Source: Sipunculus nudus (Eukaryota > Annelida > Sipuncula > Golfingiida > Sipunculidae). Taken from it: a stretch of 64,000 nt of DNA. The notes under the pieces are model-generated. The model had not been told where the DNA came from, searched no databases, and saw nothing but the letters and a program-made list of their open reading frames with translations. The DNA is taken from contig CM049306.1 in assembly GCA_026874595.1 (NCBI GenBank), positions 73,159,642 through 73,223,641 of the forward strand. Direction: 5' to 3'. Position numbers and translations under genes: made by a program. Shown here in pieces: positions 10,821 to 23,770 of the stretch; position 1 is the first letter of the stretch; each line of letters opens with the position of its first letter.

Positions 10821-12735
10821 TTTTAGCTCAGCTGACTATTAGTCATCTGAGCTATAGTCGTGGTCCATTGTCCGTCGTCCGTCCGTCTGTCCGTCCGTCC
10901 GTCCGTCCGTCCGTAGATGTGGCACGTTTTGAAACCGTAAGACCTAGGAATCCAAAATTCAGCATAATGTTAGATGTCCCCAAGATCTCCTACCAAGCCG
11001 AAAACTTGGTCTTTGCGACTTCGTTCCTTTGAGAAATTAAGGAAAAACCTCAATTTTTTATTAAAATCCTATTTTCACACTTCAGGGCTGCCTCATTTCA
11101 AAACCACTGATCTGTTTTTCCTCATATTTACCATAAATATTCCTCTATATAGTTCCTATGTACATGCCAGAAATTAAGTCTGTAAAGTATAAATTCTCTA
11201 AGTTATGTGCCCAAACATATTGGACTTTGTAAAAAATCAGGAAAAATAATAACTCACTCAACATGAAAAATTTTGAAACTAGAGTCTAATTTTTCAAGTA
11301 TATAACTATGTTTAATTAAGATTCAATTGTTTACCCAAAATTAGATCTGAATTTTGTAAATTTTTTAAGTTATTAGCATAAAAAAAAAATCAGTACCTTA
11401 AATTTTGCCCAACTTTGACCATGGCACGTTTTTTTCCTGTAAGCACCATTGATTTAATTTTCACAGCATGTAAACATAAATATTTTGTTTGTCTAAATCT
11501 GAAATTTGGAAATAAAAGCTTGAAAATTAAGCTAGTTATTGATTTTTTTTCTGTAGTCACTTGCTCTGATTACAGATGCAGGGTCCCACTCCAGGTCACT
11601 GGAAGTCAGCTATGCCAGGGTTTCTGATTTGTTACAGTCACTGGGGGAGATCCCCTGCTGTGGTGACAGGTGTACAGTTATTCTCATATCACCACCCCAA
11701 TCACCCCCCCCCCCCCCCCCCCCCCCCCCCGCAAACCCAACCCACCAAGTGTTATGCAGTAATTGTTATTGTTTTCACTGTATCTCCTTAATTGTAATGC
11801 TGTTTCCACTCCGATATGCAAAAACTTTCCTTGAAAAAATAATTCAAGGTGTAATCCAGAAGATGCAATGTTGTGTAATGTAGCATTTTTAAAGAAATCA
11901 ATTTTCTTTTAAAAATGATTTTAACAAATATAAAGGAACCCATCAGTATGCTTAAATTATTATAAAATATGTAGAACATTATGGATAAATAAAGACACAA
12001 TTAAAAATTGTGAAATCTAAATCAAGTATTATTTTTAGATATTTATTGTTTTGCAGATTTAAAGGATATATTTTTGTGGTAAAAAATAAATAAACATTTT
12101 TATGCATGATGTGGTGTTATCTGACAAGATTGAGATTTATGATGATGCAATTGAGAATTATGAAACAACTTTTATATTTAGATATATATGTTAAATTGGA
12201 AATGTATAGAAATATAAACTTAAATTAGAAAATAATTGATGTGATAAAAAAATCAGGATTTAATACAAACATTTCTTCATTATTTTCCTGCCTCAGCAGA
12301 ATTTGAGATCAGGCTTTGTTTGCCCTGTTTTATATTGTTAATTAGCTATATTTCAACTGTATACATTTCATAAATAAAATACTTATATATTCAATAATAT
12401 ATATTATACAAAAAAATAGATTCAATTGAACAAATGTGTAAACTACTGAAATGTCAACAGTTAATCGAAAAACCAACTAATGATCATGGTAATAGTACAG
12501 ATCATTTGTTCACAAACTGCTCACATGCTTTAGTTTCAACATTAGGAAACACATGGTCAGGTCACAAAATATTATTTGCAACAATTTCTTGCTCATCAAT
12601 ACAAACCAATCATATAAACCAACCATGGCCTTTATTACCTCTTCCTCTTACACTTTATCTCCATTAGATATTATTTTAGATTTTCACCTTCAAGGTTAAC
12701 GTCAGCTGAGCACAGTGACCCATAGGTCCCTTGTT
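10821..12735 (+). mobile_element. B-type element, short poly-C subtype
   Basis: The left hairpin and GTCC tract start at 10821 and the right end ...GTCAGCTGAGCACAGTGACCC then ATAGGTCCCTTGTT ends near 12735. It has one ~680-bp monomer, then a distinct right half with a long poly-C run (about 11703-11730). It is intact and serves as the reference for the split copy at 17178-21710. The proline-rich ORFs here are just the C run read in frame. Confidence 0.8.
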
Positions 12736-13062
12736 AATGAATTTTTCTTGGATTTTTCAATTTTGGCCTTGTGAGCAGGATATCTCTAAAAGGATTCACA
12801 ATAGGAATTTTATTTCTTTGGTGAAGATGCATATCAACAAAATCTCACTCAATTTCGAAGATGGGTGACCTTGACCTGCTTTTCAAGGTCACAGAGCTTA
12901 TAATAGAATAAAACTTAAAGAAGAAAGAAAGAAAGTTTTTATTCAGGAAAAAGGCCTCAGGCCCAAAGTTCCAGCGATAGCTACAACATGCAAAATATCA
13001 AAAATGTCACGGTGACTTATATAAAACAATATACAACAATAACAAGGTGTAAACATACATGT

Positions 13063-15017
13063 CAGGGTTTCCGCCCGGGTTGAAAAAGTGTGTCCGTTTT
13101 TACTTAGTGACAGGGAGTGAACCTACCGTGGGTGTGGAAATTTTACAAAATCAAGGTTGAAAACAACGTTTCTGATGTTCTTTTTCAGCTTAGTATCACG
13201 CCCATGGAAGGCGTAAAAATATACCAGTAAAACAGTAAAATATTCGTTAGGCCTTCATGTGATGCAGCATGCACGTACAAGTCGTGTCTCCCTGACATAT
13301 GTGGGCCCACAAACTGGCCTTTTACTTAACTATTCCTTGGAAAGGATTCGCCTAAACATCTGTTTTGGAAACTTGCGCAAACCGAATTGACGAAGATAAA
13401 TATAATAAATATAGGGCCTGTTCTGCCCAAGCGATGTCCACATTGTTTGTTTTTATTAAATCGTGCACGCTTCCTGTGTATCCCCAAGCTATTGACCAAT
13501 TCAACATACCCCTCCAGGGACTAACGGTTTCCCGCGCTCCCAGATTACCCGCGCCTGTAGACTGGTACCCCGCTCTATTATGGCACCGCTGCTCTAGGCC
13601 AATCATAGAGACGGGCGTACAACGCCATCTTCAGGACTCCCTGCAGACTAGTTCCAACTCAAGTATGATTTATATATGATAAATATAAGCATTTCGCTTG
13701 CTCAGAGAAGTTGTCAAAAGTTGGCTGTACATTTCTTGTGACATTTATGATTAGATTAATAGATATTGATAATAAACCAATGCCACGTACAGTGGAATAT
13801 CAAATATTCAGTATATCGTATCATCTATACATCCATCAGTGAATTTTTGTGCAACAACTTATTTTTCAATATTTAGAAACTATAAATAACTAAAGAAAGT
13901 AATTTTATAAGAAATCTTCACGGATAACCAGCCAGGATCGCGTGAACGTCAATGACAATCGGTATGAGCGTGCAGACTGGAGTTGGAACCAGTCTACAGG
14001 TAGGTCATGAGTTGCAACTGGGATTACTTAAGATGGCGTTGTACGCCTGTCTCTATGCTTGGCTGAGGGCCTTAATAGGGCAGGGTACCAGTCTACCGCG
14101 CCTGGTGCTTACCGCGTGATCTCCGCTGACCGGGTGTTCACGATGGGCCCGCACTACAGCCGGCGTTTTGTCGGCTGCTGCAACGCATTCAACGGCCGGC
14201 TGCTTTTCTCAAAGTTGAATGACAAAAAATATATATTGCTGTCGCATGCTTTTACTTAAAATTCGTGCAATATCCTTGAAATTTAGTGTGTTAGGCCTAC
14301 TTGTTATAGGCCCAACATTTGATTCTGCGAAATCCCTGATTGCGATCGTGTCCGAGACGGCCCAATCATTGACCAGCATAACCTGTTTCTGCACGTGTGA
14401 CATTCAGTTGAATTATTCAGAACTTCCTCGGACGCTATTGGCTGCATTTGCCACAAGTTTTTATTTCAATAGGGAATTCCCTCATGAATATTCGCACATA
14501 GAACAGCGCATTCACTACGCTCCGGCCTTTTGAAATTTGTTCGGTAAAGTCAAGACAAAAGCCCTTTGCATTGTGACTTCGCTGCAAGGCTCGCGGTATG
14601 TTAATATGTCAAAGCAGCGATGTCCACAGCGACTGCATGATGAAAATGATTCACCTACAAAAAAAAAATGACTACAGAGACTGAATGTACGGTTGTCGAA
14701 CGATTAATTATAATATCACACCTTTGGCCGGTAGCGCATGTTCAGGGCCGACATCGTACGTCCACGACCTATGGTTACACAACTGATTACCTTCTCCAGA
14801 AAATTAAATGGCGAGACAGCATAAAAACTATTTGCGCAGATGTTGTACATGTATAAGGAATCTGATACATAGTTTGAAGATGATGAAGACAGCACGACAC
14901 TCGTGCTTGAGTTATTATTAAGCTCTCTCAGCCTCTTTGGCTGGGGGAATTTTTAATGACCCTCGCGGGGGAAAGAGTCCGTTTACCGGCCTAAATTTTA
15001 GGATCGCGGAAACCCTG
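13063..15017. mobile_element. TIR DNA element with 5-bp duplication (hAT-like non-autonomous)
   Basis: Ends are CAGGGTTTCCGC at 13063 and GCGGAAACCCTG at 15017. They are flanked by CATGT at 13058-13062 and 15018-15022, and removing the insert restores the LINE tail. A second, internal inverted repeat has arms near 13540-13680 and 13960-14110 sharing 'GCGTACAACGCCATCTT' and 'GTAGACTGGTACC'. GC and CpG content are visibly higher than in the surroundings. CAGGG termini are common in hAT elements, but hAT duplications are usually 8 bp, so the superfamily is uncertain. No transposase is recognised. Confidence 0.75.
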
Positions 15018-15102
15018 CATGTACACATACACATATTTCACATACATTTACACATAAACATTTTGGTACAAACACTGAAATAAATGAATAGATGAATAGA
15101 AA

Positions 15103-16650
15103 TCATATGAAGAATTCTATGGTCCTTTTTCTGAAACAGTGAAAAACATATGCTGCAAGATTTATGATATTGTGGGAATCTTTCATATTAAAAACATTTA
15201 TAAAATTCTGTTCAGTAGGCTCGTACAAATTTTCAGGCAGATACTTCCTACGCAAATCGGCGTATAAGGGACACTCTAGTAGAAAATGTGATTCATCTTC
15301 AATTATATTATAACCAAGTTTAAAACAATACATGCAAATTCTCTCTTCTCTACTTATGCCCTTATGACGACCAACCTCTATGGCTAACGTGATTTGAGCA
15401 TCTTAATTTTGCCAATGCACTTCTATAACTAATATTAGGAACACAAATTAAATATTTTTCTAATGTCAACATAGACTTAAAAACTCCATATGAATATAGT
15501 TTATTACATGTATTAACATCACTATGCCATTCCTGGACTGCCATATCCATTATTCGCTGTTTAATACAATTAAGAAAATTATTTATGTCTCCCACAGTTT
15601 GAGCCATCCAAATATAGCCGTAACCAGCTTGAAATAGTAAAGACCTTACATGTGTAACCCAAGTTATTTTTCCATTGTAATCTCGCTGTAATAACAATCC
15701 ATATAAATATTTAGGGTACCTGTTTTCATTCATATGCAATAGCCGGGTCCAATATTTCAAGCATCTTAAGGAGTACTTCACAAACAAGGGGAGACGCCCA
15801 CATTCTCCCAAAACTGCAACATTTACAGTACATGTATTGACTTTTAAAATATATTTACAAAACTGGTATTGTACTCTTTCTATCAACTCTACTCTGTCGT
15901 ACCCCCAGAGTTCACTTCCATATAAAAGAATAGGAAGAACCATAGTGTCAAAAAGGTAAAAAAGTTGACTGACGCTTAAATTTTTAAATTTCCCATTAAA
16001 ATTCCTAATAAAACAAACCACTTTATTGGCTTGAATGGCTTGTAATTTTTGTGTCTTAGTCAATGAAACTGTAGTTGTAAATAGAATACCAAGATATTTA
16101 TAGTCAGTTACAACATCAATCTTTTTGCCTTCTAAGTACCATTTTTCTGTTTTGCGAAGAGCACCCCCATGTCTAAATACCATTATTTTAGTTTTATTTA
16201 AGTTAACCTTCATGCCATATTCCCTGCAAAATTTTTCTAAATGATCTATTTGTTTCTGGAGTCTTCCGGGTGTGTCTGCAAAATTCACTATATCATCGGC
16301 GAACATTAAAGTCATAAGATTTGGAACTTGTTCCTTAATTTGTATTCCATTGCAGCCAGAGGTATTTAAAGTTGAATAAAATTCATTTATAAAAATAGAA
16401 AATAATAAAGGACTTACCATACATCCCTGCCTCGTCCCTAAAGTGCATTTAAAGTATTCAGTGGTCCCACTGTCTGTAAGAATTCATGATTTCATGTTTG
16501 AGTACATAGATCTTAAAAGTTTTAATATTTTGCCATTTATACCTTGTTTTAACAAAACATACCATAAAATATCATGTTGTACACAATCAAATGCCTTAGA
16601 AAAATCTATATATATACAGTAGAGTCTACCTCTTCTCTTGGTTAAGTATT
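15103..16650 (-). pseudogene. LINE reverse transcriptase, C-terminal two thirds (broken)
   Basis: From 16650 downward on the minus strand it reads YIDFSKAFDCVQHDIL (RT motif A, catalytic Asp). Next come GTRQGCMVSPLLFSIFINEF (motif B) and FADD (motif C, about 16292-16303, the catalytic Asp pair). Motif D-like sequence and 'YKYLG' follow, then the thumb/connection. An in-frame TGA lies at 16484-16486. A one-base frameshift near 15362 separates this ORF from the C-terminal segment at 15333-15103, which carries a C-x2-C...H-x4-C knuckle (CMYC ... HFLLEC). It continues the ORF2 fragment at 23771-24751. Confidence 0.88.
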
Positions 16651-17177
16651 TTTAGCTCAGCTGACTATAAGTCATCTGAGCTATAGTCGTGGTCCATTGT
16701 CCGTCGTCCCTCCGTCTGTCCGTCCGTAGATGTGGCACGTTTTGAAACCGTAAGACCTAGGAATTCAAAATTCAGCATAATGTTAGATGTCCCCAAGATC
16801 TCCTACCAAGCGGAAAACTGGGTCTTTGCGACTTCGTTCCTTTGAGAAATTAAGGAAAAACCTCAATTTTTTATTAAAAACCTATTTTCACACTTCAGGA
16901 CTGCCTAATATCAAAACCACTCATCTGTTTTTCCTCATATTTACCAAAAATATTCTTCTATATAGTTTCTATGTACATGCCAGAAATTATGTCTGTATTA
17001 TATAATTTAAAAAAGTTATGGGCCCTAACATAATGCATTTTGTAAAAAATCAGGAAAGATATTTGATCACTTAACACAAAACATTGTTAAAGCTATGGAC
17101 TTTTTTTTCCAGTAATATAACTTTAATTTATCAAAATTAAATTGTATACCCAAAATTAGATCAAAATCTTTTAAATT

Positions 17178-20100
17178 TTTAGCTCAGCTGACTATAAGTC
17201 ATCTGAGCTATTGTCGTGGTCCATTGTCCTTCGTCCGTCCGTCTGTCCGTCCGTCCGTCCGTCCGTCCGTCCGTCCGTAGATGTGGCACGTTTTGAAACC
17301 GAAAGACCTAGGAATCCAAAATTCAGCATAATGTTAGATGTCCCCAAGAACTCCTACCAAGCCGAAAACTGGGTCTTTGCAACTTTATTCCTTTGAGAAA
17401 TTAAGGAAAAACCTCAATTTTTTATTAAAATCTTATTTTCACACTTCAGGACTGCCTAATATCAAAACCACTCATCTGTTTTTCCTCATATTTACCATAA
17501 ATATTCCTCTATATAGTTCCTATGTACATGCAGGTAATTAAGTCTGTAAATTATAAATTCTTTAAGTTATGGGCCCAAACATAATGGACTTTGTAAAAAA
17601 TCAGGAAAAATATTAACTCACTTAACATGAAAAATTTTGAAACTAGAGTCTATTTTCTCAAGTATATAACTATGTTTAATTAAGATTCAATTGTTTACCA
17701 AAAATTAGATCTGAATTTTGTAAATTTTTTAAGTTATTAGCTTAAAAAAAAAAATCAGTACCTTAAATTTTGCCCATTTTTGACCATGGCACGTTTTTTT
17801 CCTGTAAGCACCATTGATTTAATTTTCACAGCATGTAAACATAAATATTTAGTTTGTCTAAATCTGAAATTTGAAAATAAAAGCTTGAAAATTAAGCTAG
17901 TTATTGATTTTTAGCTCAGCTGACTATAAGTCATCTGAGCTATAGTCGTGGTCCATTGTCCGTCGTCCGTCCGTCTGTCCGTCCGTCCGTCCGTCCGTCC
18001 GTCCGTCCGTCCGTAGATGTGGCACGTTTTGAAACCGTAAGACCTAGGAATCCAAAATTCGGCATAATGTTTGATGTCCCCAAGATCTCCTACCAAGCCG
18101 AAAACTGGGTGTTTGCAACTTCGTTCCTTTGAGAAATTAAGGAAAAACCTCAATTTTTTATTAAAAACCTATTTTCACACTTCAGGACTGCCTAATATCA
18201 AAACCACTCATCTGTTTTACCTCATATTTACCATAAATATTCCTCTATATAGTTCCTATGTACATGCCAGAAATTATGTCTGTATTATTTAATTTAAAAA
18301 AGTTATGGGCCAAAACATAATGCATTTTGTAAAAAATCAGAAAAGATATTTGATCACTTAACACAAAAAATGTTAAAGCTATGGACCTTTTTTCCAGTAA
18401 TATAACTTTAATTAATCAAAATTAAATTGTATACCCAAAATTAGATGAAAATCTTTTAAATTTTTTAAAATATTAATAAAAATAAAAAAAATGGTACCTT
18501 AAATTTTGCCCAACTTTGACCATGGCACGTTTTTTTCCTGTTAGTACTGTGGATTTAATTTTCACAGCATGTTTTTGTTAGCATTTCAACTGTTAACACC
18601 AAAAATTTGAAACCAGTTGATCAAAAACTGTAGATTTTAATCAAGTTTTCAAGCACCATGTAACATATTGTTTACATCAAGCTAGTGTTATGCAGTTTGC
18701 AAGAGCTCAGCTCCCCAGCTTCAGCTCTAAGTTCCTTAAATTCGGCATACAGTTAGATGTCTCCAAAATGCCCTACCATGCCAAGAATTTGGTCACTAGG
18801 ACATTAGAGATATTAATGAAAAACTTCATTTTTCCATTAAAAACCCATTGTTACACTTCAAGACTGCCTAATATCAAAACCACTGATCTGACTTTAATCA
18901 TAAATAATATACATATTTTTCATTCTCTATGCACATGCCAGAATGATGTCAGTATTGTGTAATTGTTTTAAGTTATGGGCCCAAACATAATGCACTTTTT
19001 AAAAAATCAAGAAATATATTTACTCCCTTAACAAGAGCATTGCTGAAGCTAGAGATTTTTTTGTCAGGGATGTAACATTATTTAATCAAGATTCAATTGA
19101 ATAGTCAAAATTAGTTCTGAATTTTTCAAATTTTATTTAGTATAAATATAAAATTAGTACCTTAAATTTTGCCCAACTGTGACCATGGCAAGTTAGTTTT
19201 CCCGTGAGCACTGTTGATATAATTTTCATATCATGCACACATAAGCATTTCAGCTTTTTAGTTTAGAAAGCTGAAAGAAATTGGCCAAAAATTGTAGCTT
19301 TTATTAATGTTTTTTATGAGACCCTGTCAGACTTTGGCTCTCTCCAGCCCCTCTTGAGTCACCTGTATGTTGACCTTGTTGACCTTTCATCAAATTATGC
19401 ACGCTTGAGGCGAGGCATACATGGAATCCAGGCAGCTTATGGCAAGCCACAGTTGATCCAGGTGTCCAACCCAACTCATCTAGTAGTTTTAACCAAGAAC
19501 ATAACAAAAAACAATAAATTAATAAATTTTTATTGGTTTTTAATAACAAATTAAAGAAAAATAGAAAAGGAATTTGTTAGTTTATAATAACAGGAAATTA
19601 ACTTGCAGTTACTGATGATATAAGAATCTTGTATCGATGGGTAGAATGTCACATATTCCAAATAACACCATGAAGTCACCTATGGCATTTTTCAGTTCAA
19701 TTTTAATGATAAAGAAGTAAATCATATTATTCATTACTAATCATTAGGGATCATATGAAGGAAATTAGACAAAGATGCAGTTGATAATATTAATCTAGAT
19801 TCCTGCTGTGTCTAGTGTGTACATTGATGTGAAATTAGTCCAAAATGAATTTTTTACAGTTATTTTTTAATATAAATAAAAGCCATAAAACCAGGTACTT
19901 ATGATCATTATTTAAATGTGTGAATTTTGTATATTCTGGATTCTCAACATGATTGTTTGGTGAAAACTGAATAAATTCCAGACATGGTGCAAATACTTTG
20001 TAATTGTATTTAAATACAAATATGATTTTGTACTCCATTATAAAATTTCTTGCATAAAGAATGGGAATTCAGGTAAAAATGAAAATATATGAATACTCGT

Positions 20101-21710
20101 GCAAATACTTTCAAAATGTATTCATGAATGCATTCATGAATATATTCTTTAATATTATTTTAATAATCATATCAGTTATATTTCATTTTAAAAAATCATA
20201 TGATTCTCTTATTATTTTTAATAAAAATTATATTTGGGACAATATTTGTATTTTTTTTAATAAATAGTTAAACTCTTTTATAATATGTGCTGCTTATAAG
20301 TTATATGGCCAAGTCAAAATCTGTGTGACAATAGTACTCCATTTGTTAATAAAATAAATGAAATCAATCCTCTTCCCTGTCTCCAAAGGTACTATCAAAA
20401 TCATACATAAGCTAAACAACAACAACTCATAATACAGCTTATATTTATTACCACACAAAACCAGCATGTGCCTCATTTCTAAATAATATTTTTTATCATA
20501 TATAACAGCTGAGCGTCGTGACCCATAGGTCCCTTGTTTTTTTCTGTAGTCACTTCATTTGATTACAGATACAGGGTTCCACTCCAGGTCACTGGAAGTC
20601 AGCTATGCCAGGGTTTCTGATTTGTTACAGTCACTGGGGGAGATCCCCTGCTGTGACAGGTGTACAGTTATTCTCATATCACCACCCCAATCACACCCCC
20701 CCCCCCCCCCCCCCCCGCAAACCCAACCCACCATGTGTTATGCACTATTTGTTATTGTTTTCACTGTATCTCCTTAATTGTAATGCTGTTTCCACTCCGA
20801 TATGCAAAAACTTTCCTTGAAAAAATAATTCAAGGTGTAATCAAGAAGATGCAATGTTGTGTAATGTAGCATTTTTAAAGAAATCAATTTTCTTTTAAAT
20901 GATTTTAACAAATATAATTGAACCCATCAGTGTGCTTAAATTATAAAATATGAAGCACATTATGGATAAATAAAGACACAATTAAAAATTGTGAAATCTA
21001 AATCAAGTATTATTTTTAGATATTTATTGTTTTGCAGATTTAAAAGATATATTTTTGTGGTAAAAAATAAATAAACATTTGTATGCATGATGTGGTGTTA
21101 TCTGACAAGAGATTTATGATGATGCAGTTGAAAATTATGAATCAACTTTTATATTCAGATATATATGTTAAATTGGAAATGTATAGAAATATAAACTTAA
21201 ATTAGAAAATAATTGATGTGATAAAAAAATGAGGATTTAATACAAACATTTGTTCATTATTTTCCTGCCTCAGCAGAATTTGAGATCAGGCTTTGTTTGC
21301 CCTGTTTTATGTTGTTTATTAGCTCTATTTCAACTGTATACATTTCATTAATAAATACATATATATTTAATAATATATATTATACAAAAAAATAGATCCA
21401 ATTGAACAAATGTGTAAACTACTGAAATGTCAACAGTTAATCGAAAAAACAACTAATAATCATGGTAATAGTACAGATCATTTGTTCACTAACTGCTCAC
21501 ATGCTTTAGTTTTAACATTAGGAAACACATGGTCAGGTCACAAAATATTTTTTGCAACAATTTCTTGCTCATCAATACAAACCAATCATATAAACCAACC
21601 ATGGCCTTTATTACCTCTTCCTCTTACACTTATCTCCATTTGATATTATTTTAGATTTTTACCTTCAAGGTTAACGTCAGCTGAGCACAGTGACCCATAG
21701 GTCCCTTGTT
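17178..21710 (+). mobile_element. B-type element, middle nested copy (poly-C subtype)
   Basis: Pieces are 17178-17908 and 20539-21710. Its two halves match, in order, the intact element at 10821-12735, broken in 'TATTGATTTTTTTTCTGTAG'. It includes the same poly-C run (about 20694-20716) and the terminal GCTGAGCACAGTGACCC. It is inserted in the T run of the outer B element. Confidence 0.85.
17909..20538 (+). mobile_element. B-type element, innermost nested copy (long subtype)
   Basis: An uninterrupted 2.6-kb copy running from TTAGCTCAGCTGACTATAAG to ATAGGTCCCTTGTT. It has the longest GTCC tract of the nest (about 17957-18013), two core monomers (near 18070 and 18760) and the AT-rich right part. 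By position it must be the most recent of the five insertion levels in intron 4. Confidence 0.88.
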
Positions 21711-23770
21711 TAAAATATTAACAAAAATAAAAAATTGGTACCTTAAATTTTGCCCAACTTTGACCATGGCACGTTTTTTTCCTGTAAGTACTGTGGATTT
21801 AATTTTCTCAGTATGTTTTTGTTAGCATTTTGTCTGTTAACACCAAAAATTTGAAACCAGTTGATCAAAAACTGTAGATTTTATTCAAGTTTTCAAGCAC
21901 CATGTAACAAATTGTTTACATCAAGCTAGTGTTATGCAGTTTGCAAGAGCTCAGCTCCCCAGCTTCAGCTCTCAGTTCCTAAAATTTGGCATACAATTAG
22001 ATGTCTCCAAAATTCCCTACCATGCCAAGAATTTGGTCACTAGGACTTAATACCTTCGAGATATTAATGAAGAACTTCATTTTTCCATTAAAAACCCATT
22101 GTTACACTTCAAGACTGCCTAATATCAAAACCACTGATGTGACTTTAATCATATATAATATACATATTTTTCTATACATTCTCTTTGCATATGCCAGAAA
22201 TGATGTCAGTATTGCGTAATTGTTTTAAGTTATGGGCCCAAACATAATGCACTATGTAAAAAATCAAGAAATATATTTACTCCCTTAACAAGGGGATTGC
22301 TGAAGCTAGAGTTTTTTTGCCAGGGATGTAACATTATTTAATCAAGATTCAATTGAATACCCCAAATTAGTCCTGAATTTTTCAAATTTTATATGTTATT
22401 AGTATAAATATAAAATTAGTACCTTAAATTTTGCCCAACCTTGACCATGGCACATTTGTTTCCTGTGAGCATGGTTGATATAATTTTCATATCATGCACA
22501 CAAGGATTTCAGCTTTTTAGTTTAGAAAGCTGAAAGAAATTGGCAAAAAATTGTAGCTTTTATTAATGTTTTAATGAGACCATGTCAGACCTTAACTCTC
22601 TCCAGCCCCTCTTGAGTCACCTGTATGTTGACCTTGTTGAACTTTCAGCAAATACATGCTTGAGGCGAGCCATACACTGGGGCAGGTAGGCAGCTTATGG
22701 CCAGCCACAGTTGATCCAGGTGTCCAACCCAACTCATCTAGTAGTTTTAACCAACAACATAACAATTAACAATAAATTAATAAATTGTTATTGTTTTTTA
22801 ATAACAAATTAAAGAAAAATAAAAAGGAATTTGTAAGTTTATAATAACAGGAAATCAACTTGCAGTTACTGATGATATAAGAATCTTGTATTGATGGATA
22901 GAATGTCACGTACTCCAAATAACACCATGCAGTCACCTTTGGTATTTTTCAGTTCAATTTTAATGATAAAAAAGTAAATCATATTATTCATTACTAATCA
23001 TTAGGGATCATATGAAGGAAATTAATGATAGACAAAGATGCAGTTGATATTATAAATCTAGATTCCTGCTGTGTCTAGTGTGTACATTGATGTGAAATTA
23101 GTCCAAAATGAATATATTACATTTTTTTTTTTTAATATAAATAAAAGCCATAAAATCAGGTACTTTTGATCATAATTTAAATGTGTGAATTTTGTATATT
23201 CTGGATTCTCAACATCATTGTTTGGTGAAAACTGAATAAATGCCAGTAATGGTGGGAATACTTTGCAATTGTATTTAAATACGAATATGAATATGTACTC
23301 CATTATAAAATTTCTTGCATAAAGAATTGGAATTCAGGTAAAAATGAAAGTATATGAATACCATTCATGAATATATTCTTTAACATTATTTTAATAATCA
23401 TTTCAGTTATATTTCATTTTAAAAAATCATAAGATTCTCTTATTATTTTTAATAAAAATTATATTTGGGACAATATTTGTAATTTTTTTTAATAAATAGT
23501 TAAACTCTTATATCATATGTTCTGCTTATAAGTTATATGGCCAAGTCAAAATCTGTGTGACAATAGTACTCCATTTGTTAATAAAATAAATGAAATCAAT
23601 CCTCTTCCCTGTCTCCAAAGATAATATCATAATCATACATAAGCTAAACACCAACAACTCATAATAAAGCTTATATTTATTACCACACCAAACCAGCATG
23701 TGCCTCATTCCTAAATCATATTTTTTATCATATATAACAGCTGAGCGCCGTGACCCATAGGTCCCTTGTT

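Larger units (their letters stand above)
16651..23770 (+). mobile_element. B-type element, outer of three nested copies
   Basis: Pieces are 16651-17177 and 21711-23770. Terminal sequences are as in the other B elements. The break point lies in 'AAAATCTTTTAAATTTTTTAAAATATT', as shown by the uninterrupted copy at 5469-8112. It is inserted in LINE RT sequence at a short T run. The right half (21711-23770) holds the second core monomer and AT-rich tail of the long subtype. Confidence 0.85.

Noticed and set aside
11576-11883. Proline-rich small proteins
   Set aside because: They are the poly-C run of a B element read in several frames. The same happens at 20559-20869 and 55678-55863.
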